Below, piece by piece: positions 54,101 through 61,403 of a stretch of 64,000 nt of DNA. Below the pieces are notes generated by a model. The model was not told the origin of the DNA, did no database searches, and worked only from the letters and a program-made list of their open reading frames with translations. The DNA lies in assembly GCA_024102795.1 (NCBI GenBank), contig JAGFJK010000188.1, positions 1 through 64,000 of the forward strand, in the 5' to 3' direction. Within the stretch, counting starts at the first letter, position 1, and every line of letters begins with the position of its first letter. The stretch is from Pirellulaceae bacterium (GTDB lineage Bacteria > Planctomycetota > Planctomycetia > Pirellulales > Pirellulaceae). Both the position numbers and the translations under genes were made by a program.

Positions 54101-54314
54101 ATCGATCTGGTTCCGCATACCTTACGCTGCACGCTTCGCCCTGCTGGGCGTGCCATTACTGGTGGCGTTACTGGTCGGATTCCACCTGGCCAGTTCGCGG
54201 AATCTGCAACCGACTCCACCGGCCCGACCCAACGGTGCTCCGCCGGCCGCAGCCGAATCGTCGTCTGCCCCGGCAGGTTCCGTCAGCGACACGCCCGATC
54301 GCCAGGGGAACTGA
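51141..54314 (+). CDS. KAP-family P-loop NTPase fused to an Asp-box (YCF48-like) propeller
   Basis: About 1,057 residues from ATG 51141 (51210 is an alternative). Layout: a transmembrane helix (YILVAAAIGLFSGSSIYFF), then a region of about 500 residues with Asp-box repeats (TEDGGATWQ, TSDGGRNWE, TSDGGRTWT, TLDGGQTWR, TSDAGQTWA), the hallmark of YCF48/BNR propellers. A second helix (YYLAIAICGLLLVPLYV) leads to a KAP NTPase with Walker A GDWGTGKSS (K652), two inserted membrane helices (WLIPALALIGLLVG, RALAFFSGLLGLAAAM), Walker B VILIDDLD (D856/D857) and YLEKLVNIEVPVPP. A final helix and a Pro-rich tail follow. The usual C-terminal KAP segment is absent and may lie in the next gene. Propeller-to-KAP fusion is unusual. 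The role is unknown. Confidence 0.85.
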   Translation: MPPENKHNVGSRFQVPLSQQLRSMALPPSHQSTPTATSGRRSVHLSAIIVRRYILVAAAIGLFSGSSIYFFTHPAYPDPYASPTLLSWDWFASPIEFNAPARLTLLNQNLDAVAVTPNADGVWIGGGDATLLHSTTDGWPWREQELLSELQWAELEDAVVTRAGGRRADEDAKRAAAESRRGDPALVAFQAAAGGDAGNGNQMAEAKFWRSVVKVEFPLDSRRGWAVVQALPLQPTSAAPPLPPTGLPPPSFPAYTAVLHTEDGGATWQVRAVRDGRLVRDIQFLDEQRGWMIEEDWSKPNSVVQTTRDGGRTWLPETVLQDVFQVQFVDADHGWLLQQIPAAEVPARPAAPSEPKGSRVPRARATMASYIPSVEQSRIVAEPVASVLLATSDGGRNWERIPLREPMTRVHFLDARTGWAISDISLVFRTSDGGRTWTPSVLALEPDFYQTDIHFVDANQGWVLASRFVPEPTLAPDLLQAPLTTPANRDGIVFATLDGGQTWRQQARVGEPLLAVRFRDRTHGWAAGWNGTILHTSDAGQTWARQTRSPDEPAPPSGTYWWLPGPGYYLAIAICGLLLVPLYVTPREVLEAREQTEATIADRFASDRPLRTGDRDYLGFQSLALALSRFLRNENTVPPVTIAITGDWGTGKSSLMNLVQADLVRHSFRPVWFNAWHHQKEEQLLASLLENIRSQAVPMWTDPWTRIRFHFRLLLHKGVRYLWLIPALALIGLLVGQSTWVQEAIKAVTSPAAAAATGGETSAGGAVQNVAASGTASGASIPRALAFFSGLLGLAAAMWRGMTAFGVNPASLMVSVSGAAKIGNLGEQLSFRHRFAREFRDVTWALQPRTMVILIDDLDRCQPKNVLEVLEAINFLVSSGDCYVLLGMAPQRVARCVGLGFADVAEELLPEDDEQHCSDEDQATRSRRRRERYARQYLEKLVNIEVPVPPMTSDASRNIMVAEMEDNVPDAPAGASTLAKLAAARLRSIWFRIPYAARFALLGVPLLVALLVGFHLASSRNLQPTPPARPNGAPPAAAESSSAPAGSVSDTPDRQGN

Positions 54315-54318
54315 CCAC

Positions 54319-55758
54319 GTGCTCCGCAACCTTGCTGACTACCCAGCGCCGCACCTCTGGAAGAGGATCCGCCGGGTCCAACGCTGGTGGCAACCGGCGG
54401 CGGCGATCTGTGGGCTGGCGATATTCACCAGCCTGGCGGCGGCGGACGAGCCGGCCGGTTTCCTGCTCGCTCCTGGCCGTGCCGTGCCTGGCGAGGATGC
54501 CATCGTGTCCAGGCGCGACGCGGCTGGCGGCGCGGCCATGTGGCAAGTCAAACGCGAGGACAAGCTTCTGAACGTCGGCACCGATTACCAGTTGCTGGAC
54601 GACCGGACACTGGTCATTCCCCAGGCCGCCGCCGGCGACTACCAGATTGTCTGTGCGGTTACGCGGAATGGACAAACGTCGCTCGACGGCGTGCTGGTGC
54701 AGGTGTCCACTGGGCAGGCAGCGAGCGAAATGGCGGTTCGCGCGCCACCTGCCGTCGGACTGACGACGTTCAACACCGTGGGACTCGAAGCCTGGCTGGC
54801 CGACGAACTGGAGTCCGCCCCGCTTTCACTCCGGCAAAAGGAGCTGCTTACAGTCGCGGCGGCCGAGTTGAGCTTCGTGGCGGGCGCCCTGGGGCCGGAG
54901 GCCACGCTTGCGCGGTTCAACGACTTGCCCGCGAAGCTGGCGGGTGAGCAGGCCACACCGGCCACCAAGGAAGCTGTGCGAGCGTTCTTCCAAGTCCTGC
55001 AGAGTGAACTTGGTACTCGCGGCTTTGATTCGGCCGACACTCGGCACTGGCGGGAAGCGATGCGGCACTTGGCGGACGCGGACAGAGGTTCCAGGGTTTT
55101 CCCAGCGCCGCCAGGAGATTTTGGCCCCTATGTCGCCGCGGAAGACACGCGGCCACGAGTCGTCCAACCGGGAGCGCCCCGTCCGCGGCCTCCCTGGGAA
55201 GTCATGGTGCTGGGCGTCGCTCTGCTGGCCGGGGCCCTGTTCTGGGTCTCCTTCACGGTTCCGGAATCCATCGTCCGCGATTCGCCCCGTTTCCGCGAAG
55301 CGCTCACGGTCTGGCACGATGTGATTGCCGCCCGCTGCGTGACCCCACGCGCCGTCAAGCGGTTCATGAATCGGGTGCGGTTCTTTGCCATGCGGCAGCG
55401 CTCGCAAGTGGAAGATCCATCCCACGCGCAGTACATTGCCGCTTGGATCCGGGGTCTGCTCGGCGAACGGCTCGCACCGCGCCAGTTTCCAGGCGCGGAC
55501 GCGGGCGGGGCCATGGACGAGGCGCTGCTGGTCGCTGTTTGCACGGTGCAGCTATTCGAGCCCGAGCTGCTCAACAACGATGACTTGTGGCAGCGTTTGC
55601 GCCAGGGGCTGAGCGAACAACCGACCGGCATGTCCAGCCAGCGCCACGCTTTGTTGCGGCAAGCAATCGACCGCCACACCGCCGAATTCGGCTGGCCGCT
55701 GAATGACGAGCACCGGCGCGAGCTGCGGCGGATGTTCGCCGAGATCAGCGTCACGTAG
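54319..55758 (+). CDS. membrane protein carrying a KAP C-terminal-like segment
   Basis: A 479-residue protein beginning at GTG 54319, four bases after the NTPase stop. A signal-like helix (PAAAICGLAIFTSLAAADE) precedes an extracytoplasmic region of about 240 residues (LAPGRAVPGEDAIV...) and a second helix (VMVLGVALLAGALFWVSFTV). The remaining cytoplasmic part has TPRAVKRFMNRVRFFAMRQ at about 342-360, which matches the C-terminal helix of KAP NTPases (usual form N/TPRxIKRxLN). I infer that this gene supplies the sensor-2-like half of the split NTPase. No other motif is clear. Confidence 0.7.
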   Translation: MLRNLADYPAPHLWKRIRRVQRWWQPAAAICGLAIFTSLAAADEPAGFLLAPGRAVPGEDAIVSRRDAAGGAAMWQVKREDKLLNVGTDYQLLDDRTLVIPQAAAGDYQIVCAVTRNGQTSLDGVLVQVSTGQAASEMAVRAPPAVGLTTFNTVGLEAWLADELESAPLSLRQKELLTVAAAELSFVAGALGPEATLARFNDLPAKLAGEQATPATKEAVRAFFQVLQSELGTRGFDSADTRHWREAMRHLADADRGSRVFPAPPGDFGPYVAAEDTRPRVVQPGAPRPRPPWEVMVLGVALLAGALFWVSFTVPESIVRDSPRFREALTVWHDVIAARCVTPRAVKRFMNRVRFFAMRQRSQVEDPSHAQYIAAWIRGLLGERLAPRQFPGADAGGAMDEALLVAVCTVQLFEPELLNNDDLWQRLRQGLSEQPTGMSSQRHALLRQAIDRHTAEFGWPLNDEHRRELRRMFAEISVT

Positions 55759-55793
55759 TCGGCTTCTCACCTCATGCTTCAGGAGTTCAACAC

Positions 55794-56399
55794 ATGGTCC
55801 GGCACCTGTACACGGCGGTGATCGCGGGCATCGTGCTCTCGGTGGTCGCCTTCTGCATGGCGATCTTCAATCTCGCCAACAAGGGAAGCATTCAGGGGCA
55901 ACTGGCGCCGTTGGGAATCAGCGTTCGCGAGCCTGTCGGCGTCTATCTCAGCCCCTTGGTTGAAGACGCCCCGCCGCATGCTGAGGCAACTGACGCCAGC
56001 ACGGTTGACTTCGAACGGCTGGTACAAATCCTGCAACGCATCGTGGACGCCAGCGAGCAATCGGGAGATGCGTTCCGGAAGCTGGAGACCCGGATCGACG
56101 AACTGGAACGAGATCTCCGGGAACTCAATCGAATCGCTCCGCAGCCGCCAGGTCCCAGCGCAGCCCTTGGCCGGCATTATCCGCCGCTACAGAACGTTCA
56201 GTTGGGCCAGCCCAGGATGGCCCTGCCCGTTTCACCGACGCCCCCGTTGACTCTGGCCGACTTGATTCAACTCGTGACGCAAAGCCTTGGTCTGCTCACG
56301 CTGTCGCTGGCCTCGGTAATTGCGTTGTTGAAACTGCAGGAAGCCATGAAACATTCCGACAACAGCGCGCCGGCGGATGTTCCTCGGCCGGGTGCGTAA
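55794..56399 (+). CDS. small membrane protein with coiled coil in the KAP operon
   Basis: A 201-residue protein starting at ATG 55794, 35 bases after the previous stop. It has an N-terminal transmembrane helix (YTAVIAGIVLSVVAFCMAIFNL), a central coiled coil (FERLVQILQRIVDASEQSGDAFRKLETRIDELERDLRELN) and a C-terminal helix (LLTLSLASVIALLKLQ). No known domain is seen. Position suggests a third component of the KAP complex. The end is near the convergent gene at 56496, with nothing obvious between. Confidence 0.65.
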   Translation: MVRHLYTAVIAGIVLSVVAFCMAIFNLANKGSIQGQLAPLGISVREPVGVYLSPLVEDAPPHAEATDASTVDFERLVQILQRIVDASEQSGDAFRKLETRIDELERDLRELNRIAPQPPGPSAALGRHYPPLQNVQLGQPRMALPVSPTPPLTLADLIQLVTQSLGLLTLSLASVIALLKLQEAMKHSDNSAPADVPRPGA

Positions 56400-56495
56400 G
56401 CGACATGCCGAAGGAATCCCTGGCGGACCCGCGTTTAGCAAGAGGCGGGATGTGTGCGCCGAGTGAGCCCGCAGGGCGTCGAACGACAAGCGGAG

Positions 56496-57659
56496 CTACC
56501 GTCGCGGTGCAATTCCGCTGCCAACCACGCCGCCCGGCGCGGCCGGTACTTCACGGAAGGCGGCCGCCGCGACGGGCCGCGGCGAACTGGGCACCGCTTC
56601 CAACGGCTGGATGGAGGTGACCGGTTGCAGCGTGCCAGGAGCGATCGGCGTGCCAGGCGCGATCGGCGTGCTCGCGAGCGGCACCGCCGCCACCGGAATT
56701 CTGGGCGACGGAATCAGCATGCCAGCCACCGTCGTGTCGTTCTCCGCTCCTCCCACCGACAGCGCATAGTCGGCCACGTGCAGGTTGTACTGCACGATCA
56801 GCCGCACGAGCTGCAGGCGCTGAGCCTGCCAGCGCTCGAGCGTCTCGAGCAAGCTGGCGACGTTCGCCTGGGCCGACGGCTGAGCCTGGCTCAGCGCGTC
56901 GAACGCCGCCGCATACGACTCGACCGCCTCCGCGCGGGCTTCGATCGCCTGCAGCTCCAGCGGCAACGTGTCGTGCAGTTGCTTGAGCGCCGGGGGCGCC
57001 GCGCCCGCCGGGAACAACGTGGCGAAGTTCGTCCGGTAAGCGCTCACCAACGGCGCGTCCGCCGGCACCGCGCGCTGGCCAGTGGCGGGCGATGGTACGA
57101 ACGAGCCGAACGTCTCCAAGTGGCCTTGCGCCCGCAACAGTTCCAGTTCCGCGCCCCGGACCGCCGCCGCCGCGTCCGCGCGGACCGCGGTCCACAGATT
57201 GCCCGGTTGCCGTACCGCCAGCGGTTCGAGTTCATCAAGCCGCAACAACAGATCTTCGGCCAGATGCCGTTCGACGAACCTGCCGCACAGTTGCCAGTAC
57301 ACTCGCACGGCGGCCGCCCGCTGCCCGCTGGAGCTGCCGCGCTGAATGGCTTCGACCAGCGTGAAACTGGCAGGCTGCGGACTGGCCTCCTGCGCCGCGG
57401 ACCAGACGGACGACAGCCAGCCACTGGCCGCGGCCGCGACCGGTACTGGTTCCTCGCCGCTGGAAGGCGTGGGCCGAAACGGCAGCGGCCGAGCGAACTG
57501 CGGCTGGTACTGGTCACTCGGCAGAGCAGCCGGTGGCGCCGACTCCGGCGCGAACTGGGCTGCCGCCGGCAAACTGGCGGGCGGAGACGGGGGACCGGCC
57601 GAGTAGGCGTCGGATTGAGCCAGCAGCAGCATGGCGAGCGGCAATGTTGTCGAAAGCAT
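56496..57659 (-). CDS. secreted helical protein, outer-membrane-factor-like by composition
   Basis: A 387-residue exported protein. The ATG at 57659 follows GAGGAG and starts a signal peptide (MLSTTLPLAMLLLAQSDAYS). The region from about 100 to 310 is Ala/Leu/Gln-rich helical (LWTAVRADAAAAVRGAELELLRAQG, LETLERWQAQRLQLVRLIVQYN), like the helical hairpins of TolC-type proteins, but it is too short to be a full outer-membrane factor. Two 18-base repeats encode PGTPIA near the C-terminus. Downstream neighbour of the lipoprotein-like gene, 44 bases away. Function unknown. Confidence 0.7.
   Translation of the reverse strand: MLSTTLPLAMLLLAQSDAYSAGPPSPPASLPAAAQFAPESAPPAALPSDQYQPQFARPLPFRPTPSSGEEPVPVAAAASGWLSSVWSAAQEASPQPASFTLVEAIQRGSSSGQRAAAVRVYWQLCGRFVERHLAEDLLLRLDELEPLAVRQPGNLWTAVRADAAAAVRGAELELLRAQGHLETFGSFVPSPATGQRAVPADAPLVSAYRTNFATLFPAGAAPPALKQLHDTLPLELQAIEARAEAVESYAAAFDALSQAQPSAQANVASLLETLERWQAQRLQLVRLIVQYNLHVADYALSVGGAENDTTVAGMLIPSPRIPVAAVPLASTPIAPGTPIAPGTLQPVTSIQPLEAVPSSPRPVAAAAFREVPAAPGGVVGSGIAPRR
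56630..56665. repeat. 18-base tandem repeat, two near-identical copies
   Basis: Units at 56630-56647 and 56648-56665 differ by one base and are followed by a diverged third. They encode PGTPIA-type repeats in the C-terminal tail of the secreted helical protein, in frame. Confidence 0.75.
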
Positions 57660-57703
57660 CCTTGCTCCTCTTGGTGGTTTGGTGGTGACGGGCCACTGCC
57701 CCA

Positions 57704-58249
57704 TCAGGCGCCTGGCCGGGTTTGCCATTGCAGCGTGGTTCCCGTGGCTGGCGCGCCGCCGGAGACGGCCGCTGGCCGGCCGATCGGATCCTGTGGCACC
57801 GATGCGGGCGGGAGGCTGGAGATCTCGATCATCTTTCCGTCCGGCACAAATTGGCCCGGTTCGCGCGTGGCGTCGTGCACGGTCATTCCCCGCAGGCGTG
57901 GTTGAGACGTCGTACTCGCGTCCGTCCGCTGTTCGACGATCCGCACCGCCGGTTCATTCGAGTTGCTGGCGCCCGATCGGGAATCGGGAACCGCCACCGG
58001 CTCAATCGGCTCAATCGCCGATGCCGGGCGGACTCCCACGCTGACGCCCGGCAGCGGCCCGGCTGGTGCCTGCGGCGCCGCTCCGGGGTAATACTGGTCT
58101 TGGGCCGAGGTCCCGTAGCTGCCGGTTCCCGGCGGCGGTACGCGCGTGGCGTTGAACGGCGAGATCGTGTCCATCGTCGGCATCGGCGCGCGGCAACCGC
58201 ACGTCAATCCCAGCAGCGCAAGCCCGATAAAACGCCACATCCGCAGCAT
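57704..58249 (-). CDS. small lipoprotein-like exported protein
   Basis: A 181-residue protein beginning MLRMWRFIGLALLGLTCGCRAP. The hydrophobic stretch followed by CGC suggests a lipoprotein, but the residues before each Cys do not give a perfect lipobox. The mature part is Pro/Ser/Ala-rich and low in structure. A GAAAGG sequence lies just before the ATG. The gene precedes the secreted helical protein by 44 bases, and the pair may act together. Confidence 0.65.
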   Translation of the reverse strand: MLRMWRFIGLALLGLTCGCRAPMPTMDTISPFNATRVPPPGTGSYGTSAQDQYYPGAAPQAPAGPLPGVSVGVRPASAIEPIEPVAVPDSRSGASNSNEPAVRIVEQRTDASTTSQPRLRGMTVHDATREPGQFVPDGKMIEISSLPPASVPQDPIGRPAAVSGGAPATGTTLQWQTRPGA

Positions 58250-58570
58250 CCTTTCCGCCAGACGAAGGCATCGAACACCTCGAACCGCGCCCGCTCCGCG
58301 GGATTCCAGGGCGGCGTAGATTACCCGCCCTCGCGCCGCGAGCCAAGATCAATTCGGCGGAGTTTCTGGGGCGAATCCGGCGCCGATTTGTGGTACTGGG
58401 CCGCTGCGAATCCCGCCGGCTTGCCCGGACGTGCCCTAGTGAGAAACCGAACGATCCGCCGGGCAAGCCGCCGGGATTCGCGAGCCTTGGCCCGGACGTG
58501 CCCTAGCGAGAAACCGAACGATCCGCCGGGCAAGCCGGCGGGATTCGCGAGCGCTGGCAATGCGTACCCG
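58250..58570. other. intergenic stretch dominated by repeats
   Basis: About 320 bases between the dioxygenase stop (58571) and the lipoprotein-like start (58249). Apart from the direct and inverted repeats at 58406-58552 I see no gene; frames through it are repeat-derived. Confidence 0.5.
58406..58552. repeat. 62-base direct repeats plus an inverted copy
   Basis: Two near-identical 62-base units at 58424-58485 and 58491-58552 (period 67), each from CCCGGACGTGCCCTAG to GGGATTCGCGAGC. A 20-base inverted copy of their core lies at 58406-58425 and matches 58529-58548 as its reverse complement, so the array could fold into a long hairpin. Probably dispersed intergenic elements. Confidence 0.8.
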
Positions 58571-59278
58571 TTACCTGCCGCGCTGCCGATCCAGTTCCCG
58601 CTGCCTGTCGGCACTGGGATCTTCCGGCGTCACGCCCACCACGATATCGAAGTTCGCGGCGAACTCGCCCAGTTTCGAATCCGGAATCGGCTCGAACTTG
58701 ACCATCAGCGTCTGCCGCGCCTGGGGATCGGGCAGCGCCCGCAACACTCCGTCGCGTTCGTTCATCGGGTGGCCGGCGATGTAGCACTGCGTCGTTAGCA
58801 GCCGCTTGTCGCCTTGCTTGACGATGAAGTGGATGTGCGGCGTGCGGGGCACGTACGGGACCGGTTTGATCGTGCGGAAATAGTATTCGCCCTTGGAACC
58901 GGTCAGGAACCGGCCGAAGCCCTGGAAGTTGCGGTCCTGCTGCGGCTTGTTCGCGCTGCCGCTGTGCAGATACACGCCTTGCGCGTCGGCCTGCCAGATT
59001 TCCACCACCGCGTTGCGAATCGGCTCGCCGCTGCGACTCAGCACGCGCCCCGTCAGGTGCGTGATCTCGCCCACTGCGGGCGTCAACGCATCGTTCAGCA
59101 CCAGCAGGTCGTTGTCCGTGTCCAGCGGCAGCTTGTCGGGATAAAACGGCCCCTCCGTCTGCCGCGCCGTCAACATCAGCTCCTCGGCGAAGGCACCCGG
59201 CGCGCTGAGCCACGCGGCCGCCATGGTGGCGTGTTGCAGGAAACGGCGGCGGTGGCGCAATTCAGGCTGGCGCGGCAT
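58571..59278 (-). CDS. Tat-exported intradiol ring-cleavage dioxygenase
   Basis: A 235-residue protein of the protocatechuate 3,4-dioxygenase/catechol dioxygenase family, which opens aromatic diols using Fe(III). The N-terminus RHRRRFLQHATMAAAWLSAPGAFA is a twin-arginine-type signal, so the enzyme is probably exported folded with its iron. The four expected ligands are present: Tyr103 (GVYLH), Tyr132 or 133 (GEYYFRT) and His148 and His150 (PHIHF). The opening TEGPFYPDKLP is also conserved. Exported intradiol dioxygenases are common in planctomycetes; the real substrate is unknown. It is separated by 247 bases from the divergent ubiquitin-like operon. Confidence 0.93.
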   Translation of the reverse strand: MPRQPELRHRRRFLQHATMAAAWLSAPGAFAEELMLTARQTEGPFYPDKLPLDTDNDLLVLNDALTPAVGEITHLTGRVLSRSGEPIRNAVVEIWQADAQGVYLHSGSANKPQQDRNFQGFGRFLTGSKGEYYFRTIKPVPYVPRTPHIHFIVKQGDKRLLTTQCYIAGHPMNERDGVLRALPDPQARQTLMVKFEPIPDSKLGEFAANFDIVVGVTPEDPSADRQRELDRQRGR

Positions 59279-59525
59279 CGGAAAACCTTTCTTGAGTCAG
59301 TGGACGTGGCCGGGTCCGGGAACTCGTCGCCAGAGCAGGTGCAAGAACGGTCCCCGTTTCACGTATTAGAACGCAAACAGGCCTGCCATTTCCACCAGGG
59401 CGGCACGGGATTCCGGTCGCGAGTTTTTTGGCCGACGCCGGAAATATTTGCTTCTCAGGTGTGTAGTAATTTCCGGTGGGCGGATGGAGCAGCATTCGGA
59501 TCGTTCGAGCCTCCAGGAGAAGCCG

Positions 59526-60149
59526 ATGTTACGAATCACCGTCTGGCAGAGAGGCAGCGATGGGGCCGTACCGCACGCCGTGACTGGCACGGTCCAACTG
59601 GGTCGCGGTGGCGGGCTCCGGGCCGCCGGCGAATTGCTGGGCAGCAGCGAGCTGGCTGGGCCGGCCGTGGTGCTGTCGCCGATCACGCCGCTGCAGGGCG
59701 CCGTGGCCGCCTTGCTGATTCCCGATGCTCCGGCAACCGCGGCTTGGGAAGCTTGCGGTCCGCTGCTCAACGGCACGCGGCCAACCGCTGGCCTGCAACT
59801 GCTGAGGCATGCCGACCGCCTGGAGTGGGGCGGCGAAACGTACTGGGTGTCGGCCCACGCCGAGGTCGAAGAGACGGACTTTGATCCGGCCGTCCATGGC
59901 GACGACAAGGACTGCTTCCTGACCAAGGCCCCGCTGGCCGCCGGCATGCGGATCAAGATCTGCCCCGGCGTGCCCGGCGTGTTGTGCGGAGTGATTTATA
60001 AGGCCGAGGCCTGGGACCTGGCGATGCAGCCCGGCAATGCAATCCGCTGCCCCAACTGCGGTTACGGGCCCGACGACGCCACGTGGCAGCCGCCACCTAG
60101 CCAGGCACGGAGGAATCTCGATGCGATTTTCCGACTTCTGCCCGCCTGA
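59526..60149 (+). CDS. degenerate RING/treble-clef protein, first gene of the ubiquitin-like operon
   Basis: A 207-residue protein from ATG 59526 (GGAG at about seven bases). The first 120 residues look beta-rich, with LLRHADRLEWGGETYWV strands. The C-terminal 80 residues have Cys130 (KDCFLTKAP), Cys146 (ICPG), Cys154 (LCG) and the CPNCGY pair at 175 and 178. This resembles the RING-like treble clefs known from bacterial ubiquitin-type operons, but the segment that would read YHxxCW is YKAEAW, so one zinc site appears lost. It may act as an E3-like adaptor or may be structural only. It overlaps the E1 gene by 29 bases. Confidence 0.65.
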   Translation: MLRITVWQRGSDGAVPHAVTGTVQLGRGGGLRAAGELLGSSELAGPAVVLSPITPLQGAVAALLIPDAPATAAWEACGPLLNGTRPTAGLQLLRHADRLEWGGETYWVSAHAEVEETDFDPAVHGDDKDCFLTKAPLAAGMRIKICPGVPGVLCGVIYKAEAWDLAMQPGNAIRCPNCGYGPDDATWQPPPSQARRNLDAIFRLLPA

Positions 60150-61347
60150 CGCGCAGCCGCCGGACCAGCACGAATTGCTCGACTCGACACCCGTTTCGAG
60201 CGTCGCGACAGCCGTGGCCGCGTCCAGCCGGCTCGGCCAGACCCGCACGATGCGCGACGGCGGCTACCAGCGCTGGTCGCAAGCGACACTGGGCATCGTC
60301 GGAGCGGGACTACTGGGCAGCCGGCTCACGCTGGACGCGGTCAGCTCCGGCGTCGGCTCGGTGCGGGTCTATGATTTCGACACCGGACAGGCCGAAAACC
60401 AGGCGACGCCCTACGTGCGGCCCGGCGTGCCGAAAGTCGAGACGCTGGCCGCGGCGTGCGAGGCGTTGCGGGCCGGTGTCGTGCGGGGATACCCGATCGA
60501 CATTCGCCACGCGGGGCTTAGCCACTGGCGCCAGTGCGACGTGCTAGTGGATTGCTCGGACGATGCCAGCCTGGCCTGGCCGCTGACCGAAACCGCCAAC
60601 GGCACCGGCACGCCGCTGTTGCGCTGCGCGGTCGATGGCAGCGGGCAGTGGGAACTGGGACGAGTGCTCTGTTCGGCCAGCCGGCCCGGCAGTGCCTGCC
60701 AGCTTTGCAGCTACTCGCTGGAGGAACTCGGCCGAGTCCTGGAGCGCACGCCGTGTCCGGGCGCGGCCGACGAGCTGGCACCGACCATCGCGGGCGGCGC
60801 CATCGCTTCGGCCGTCGCGGCGGTGGCGTTGCTGCAGGCGCAGCGGCTGGTCACGGGCAACGATCTCGATCAGGTCCTCGACCGCGAGATCCTGCTGGAC
60901 TTGACGCACATGCAGATGCACGCCCTGCGGTTGCCGCGGTCCGCTGAGTGCCTGAGCGGACATCTGGAGTGGCAACCGCTGCGAGCGGCCAGTCCCGGTC
61001 CCGGCATGACGCTGCGGCAACTGTTTCAACTGGCCGGCCGCATGCACGACGATCGACCCGTCATGCTGTGCGGCTACCAGCATCCGCTCAACGTGCAAGC
61101 GTTTTGCAGTTGCGGCCACGTCGCGCCGGCGGCCGGCACCGATTGGGCTTCGCCGCCGAGCTGCGTGCGGTGCGGGGCGGCGACAAATTGGTTGAAAGAA
61201 ACCCAGCGTGAGGGCGTATACCTTCACGAGGCCGAAGGACTGGGCATCGCGGACCGGCCGCTCGGCGAGCTGGGGTTCCCGGACGATGGTTCGCTGTGGC
61301 TGGTGCGGGACCAGCAGCGGCTGCTGGGGCGGCTGCTGCTGGAGTGA
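60121..61347 (+). CDS. E1-like ThiF-fold activating enzyme with C-terminal zinc ribbon
   Basis: A 408-residue protein predicted to adenylate the C-terminus of a ubiquitin-like protein. ATG 60121 has GGAGG at seven bases. A Rossmann GAGLLG lies at 61-66 (GIVGAGLLGSRL), Asp85/Asp87 in VYDFD bind ATP ribose and Mg, and VDCSDD is the later strand. A CxxC at 193-196 (ACQLCSY) and Cys212 (TPCPG) are candidates for structural zinc and the active-site thiol. The C-terminal zinc ribbon has C329-x-C331 and C348-x2-C351. The tail after it is about 50 residues. It is distinct from MoeB/ThiF proteins, which lack the ribbon tail. It begins inside the preceding gene and is followed by the E2 after 56 bases. 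Confidence 0.85.
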   Translation: MRFSDFCPPDAQPPDQHELLDSTPVSSVATAVAASSRLGQTRTMRDGGYQRWSQATLGIVGAGLLGSRLTLDAVSSGVGSVRVYDFDTGQAENQATPYVRPGVPKVETLAAACEALRAGVVRGYPIDIRHAGLSHWRQCDVLVDCSDDASLAWPLTETANGTGTPLLRCAVDGSGQWELGRVLCSASRPGSACQLCSYSLEELGRVLERTPCPGAADELAPTIAGGAIASAVAAVALLQAQRLVTGNDLDQVLDREILLDLTHMQMHALRLPRSAECLSGHLEWQPLRAASPGPGMTLRQLFQLAGRMHDDRPVMLCGYQHPLNVQAFCSCGHVAPAAGTDWASPPSCVRCGAATNWLKETQREGVYLHEAEGLGIADRPLGELGFPDDGSLWLVRDQQRLLGRLLLE

Positions 61348-61403
61348 AGGACGCTTCGGGCTACAAGGAAATCGCATCTGTTCGAGCAATGGAGAAGTCT
61401 CGC

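Noticed and set aside
58321-58614. 97-codon minus-strand frame in the repeat region
   Set aside because: Encodes only repeat-derived sequence and the end of the dioxygenase in another frame.
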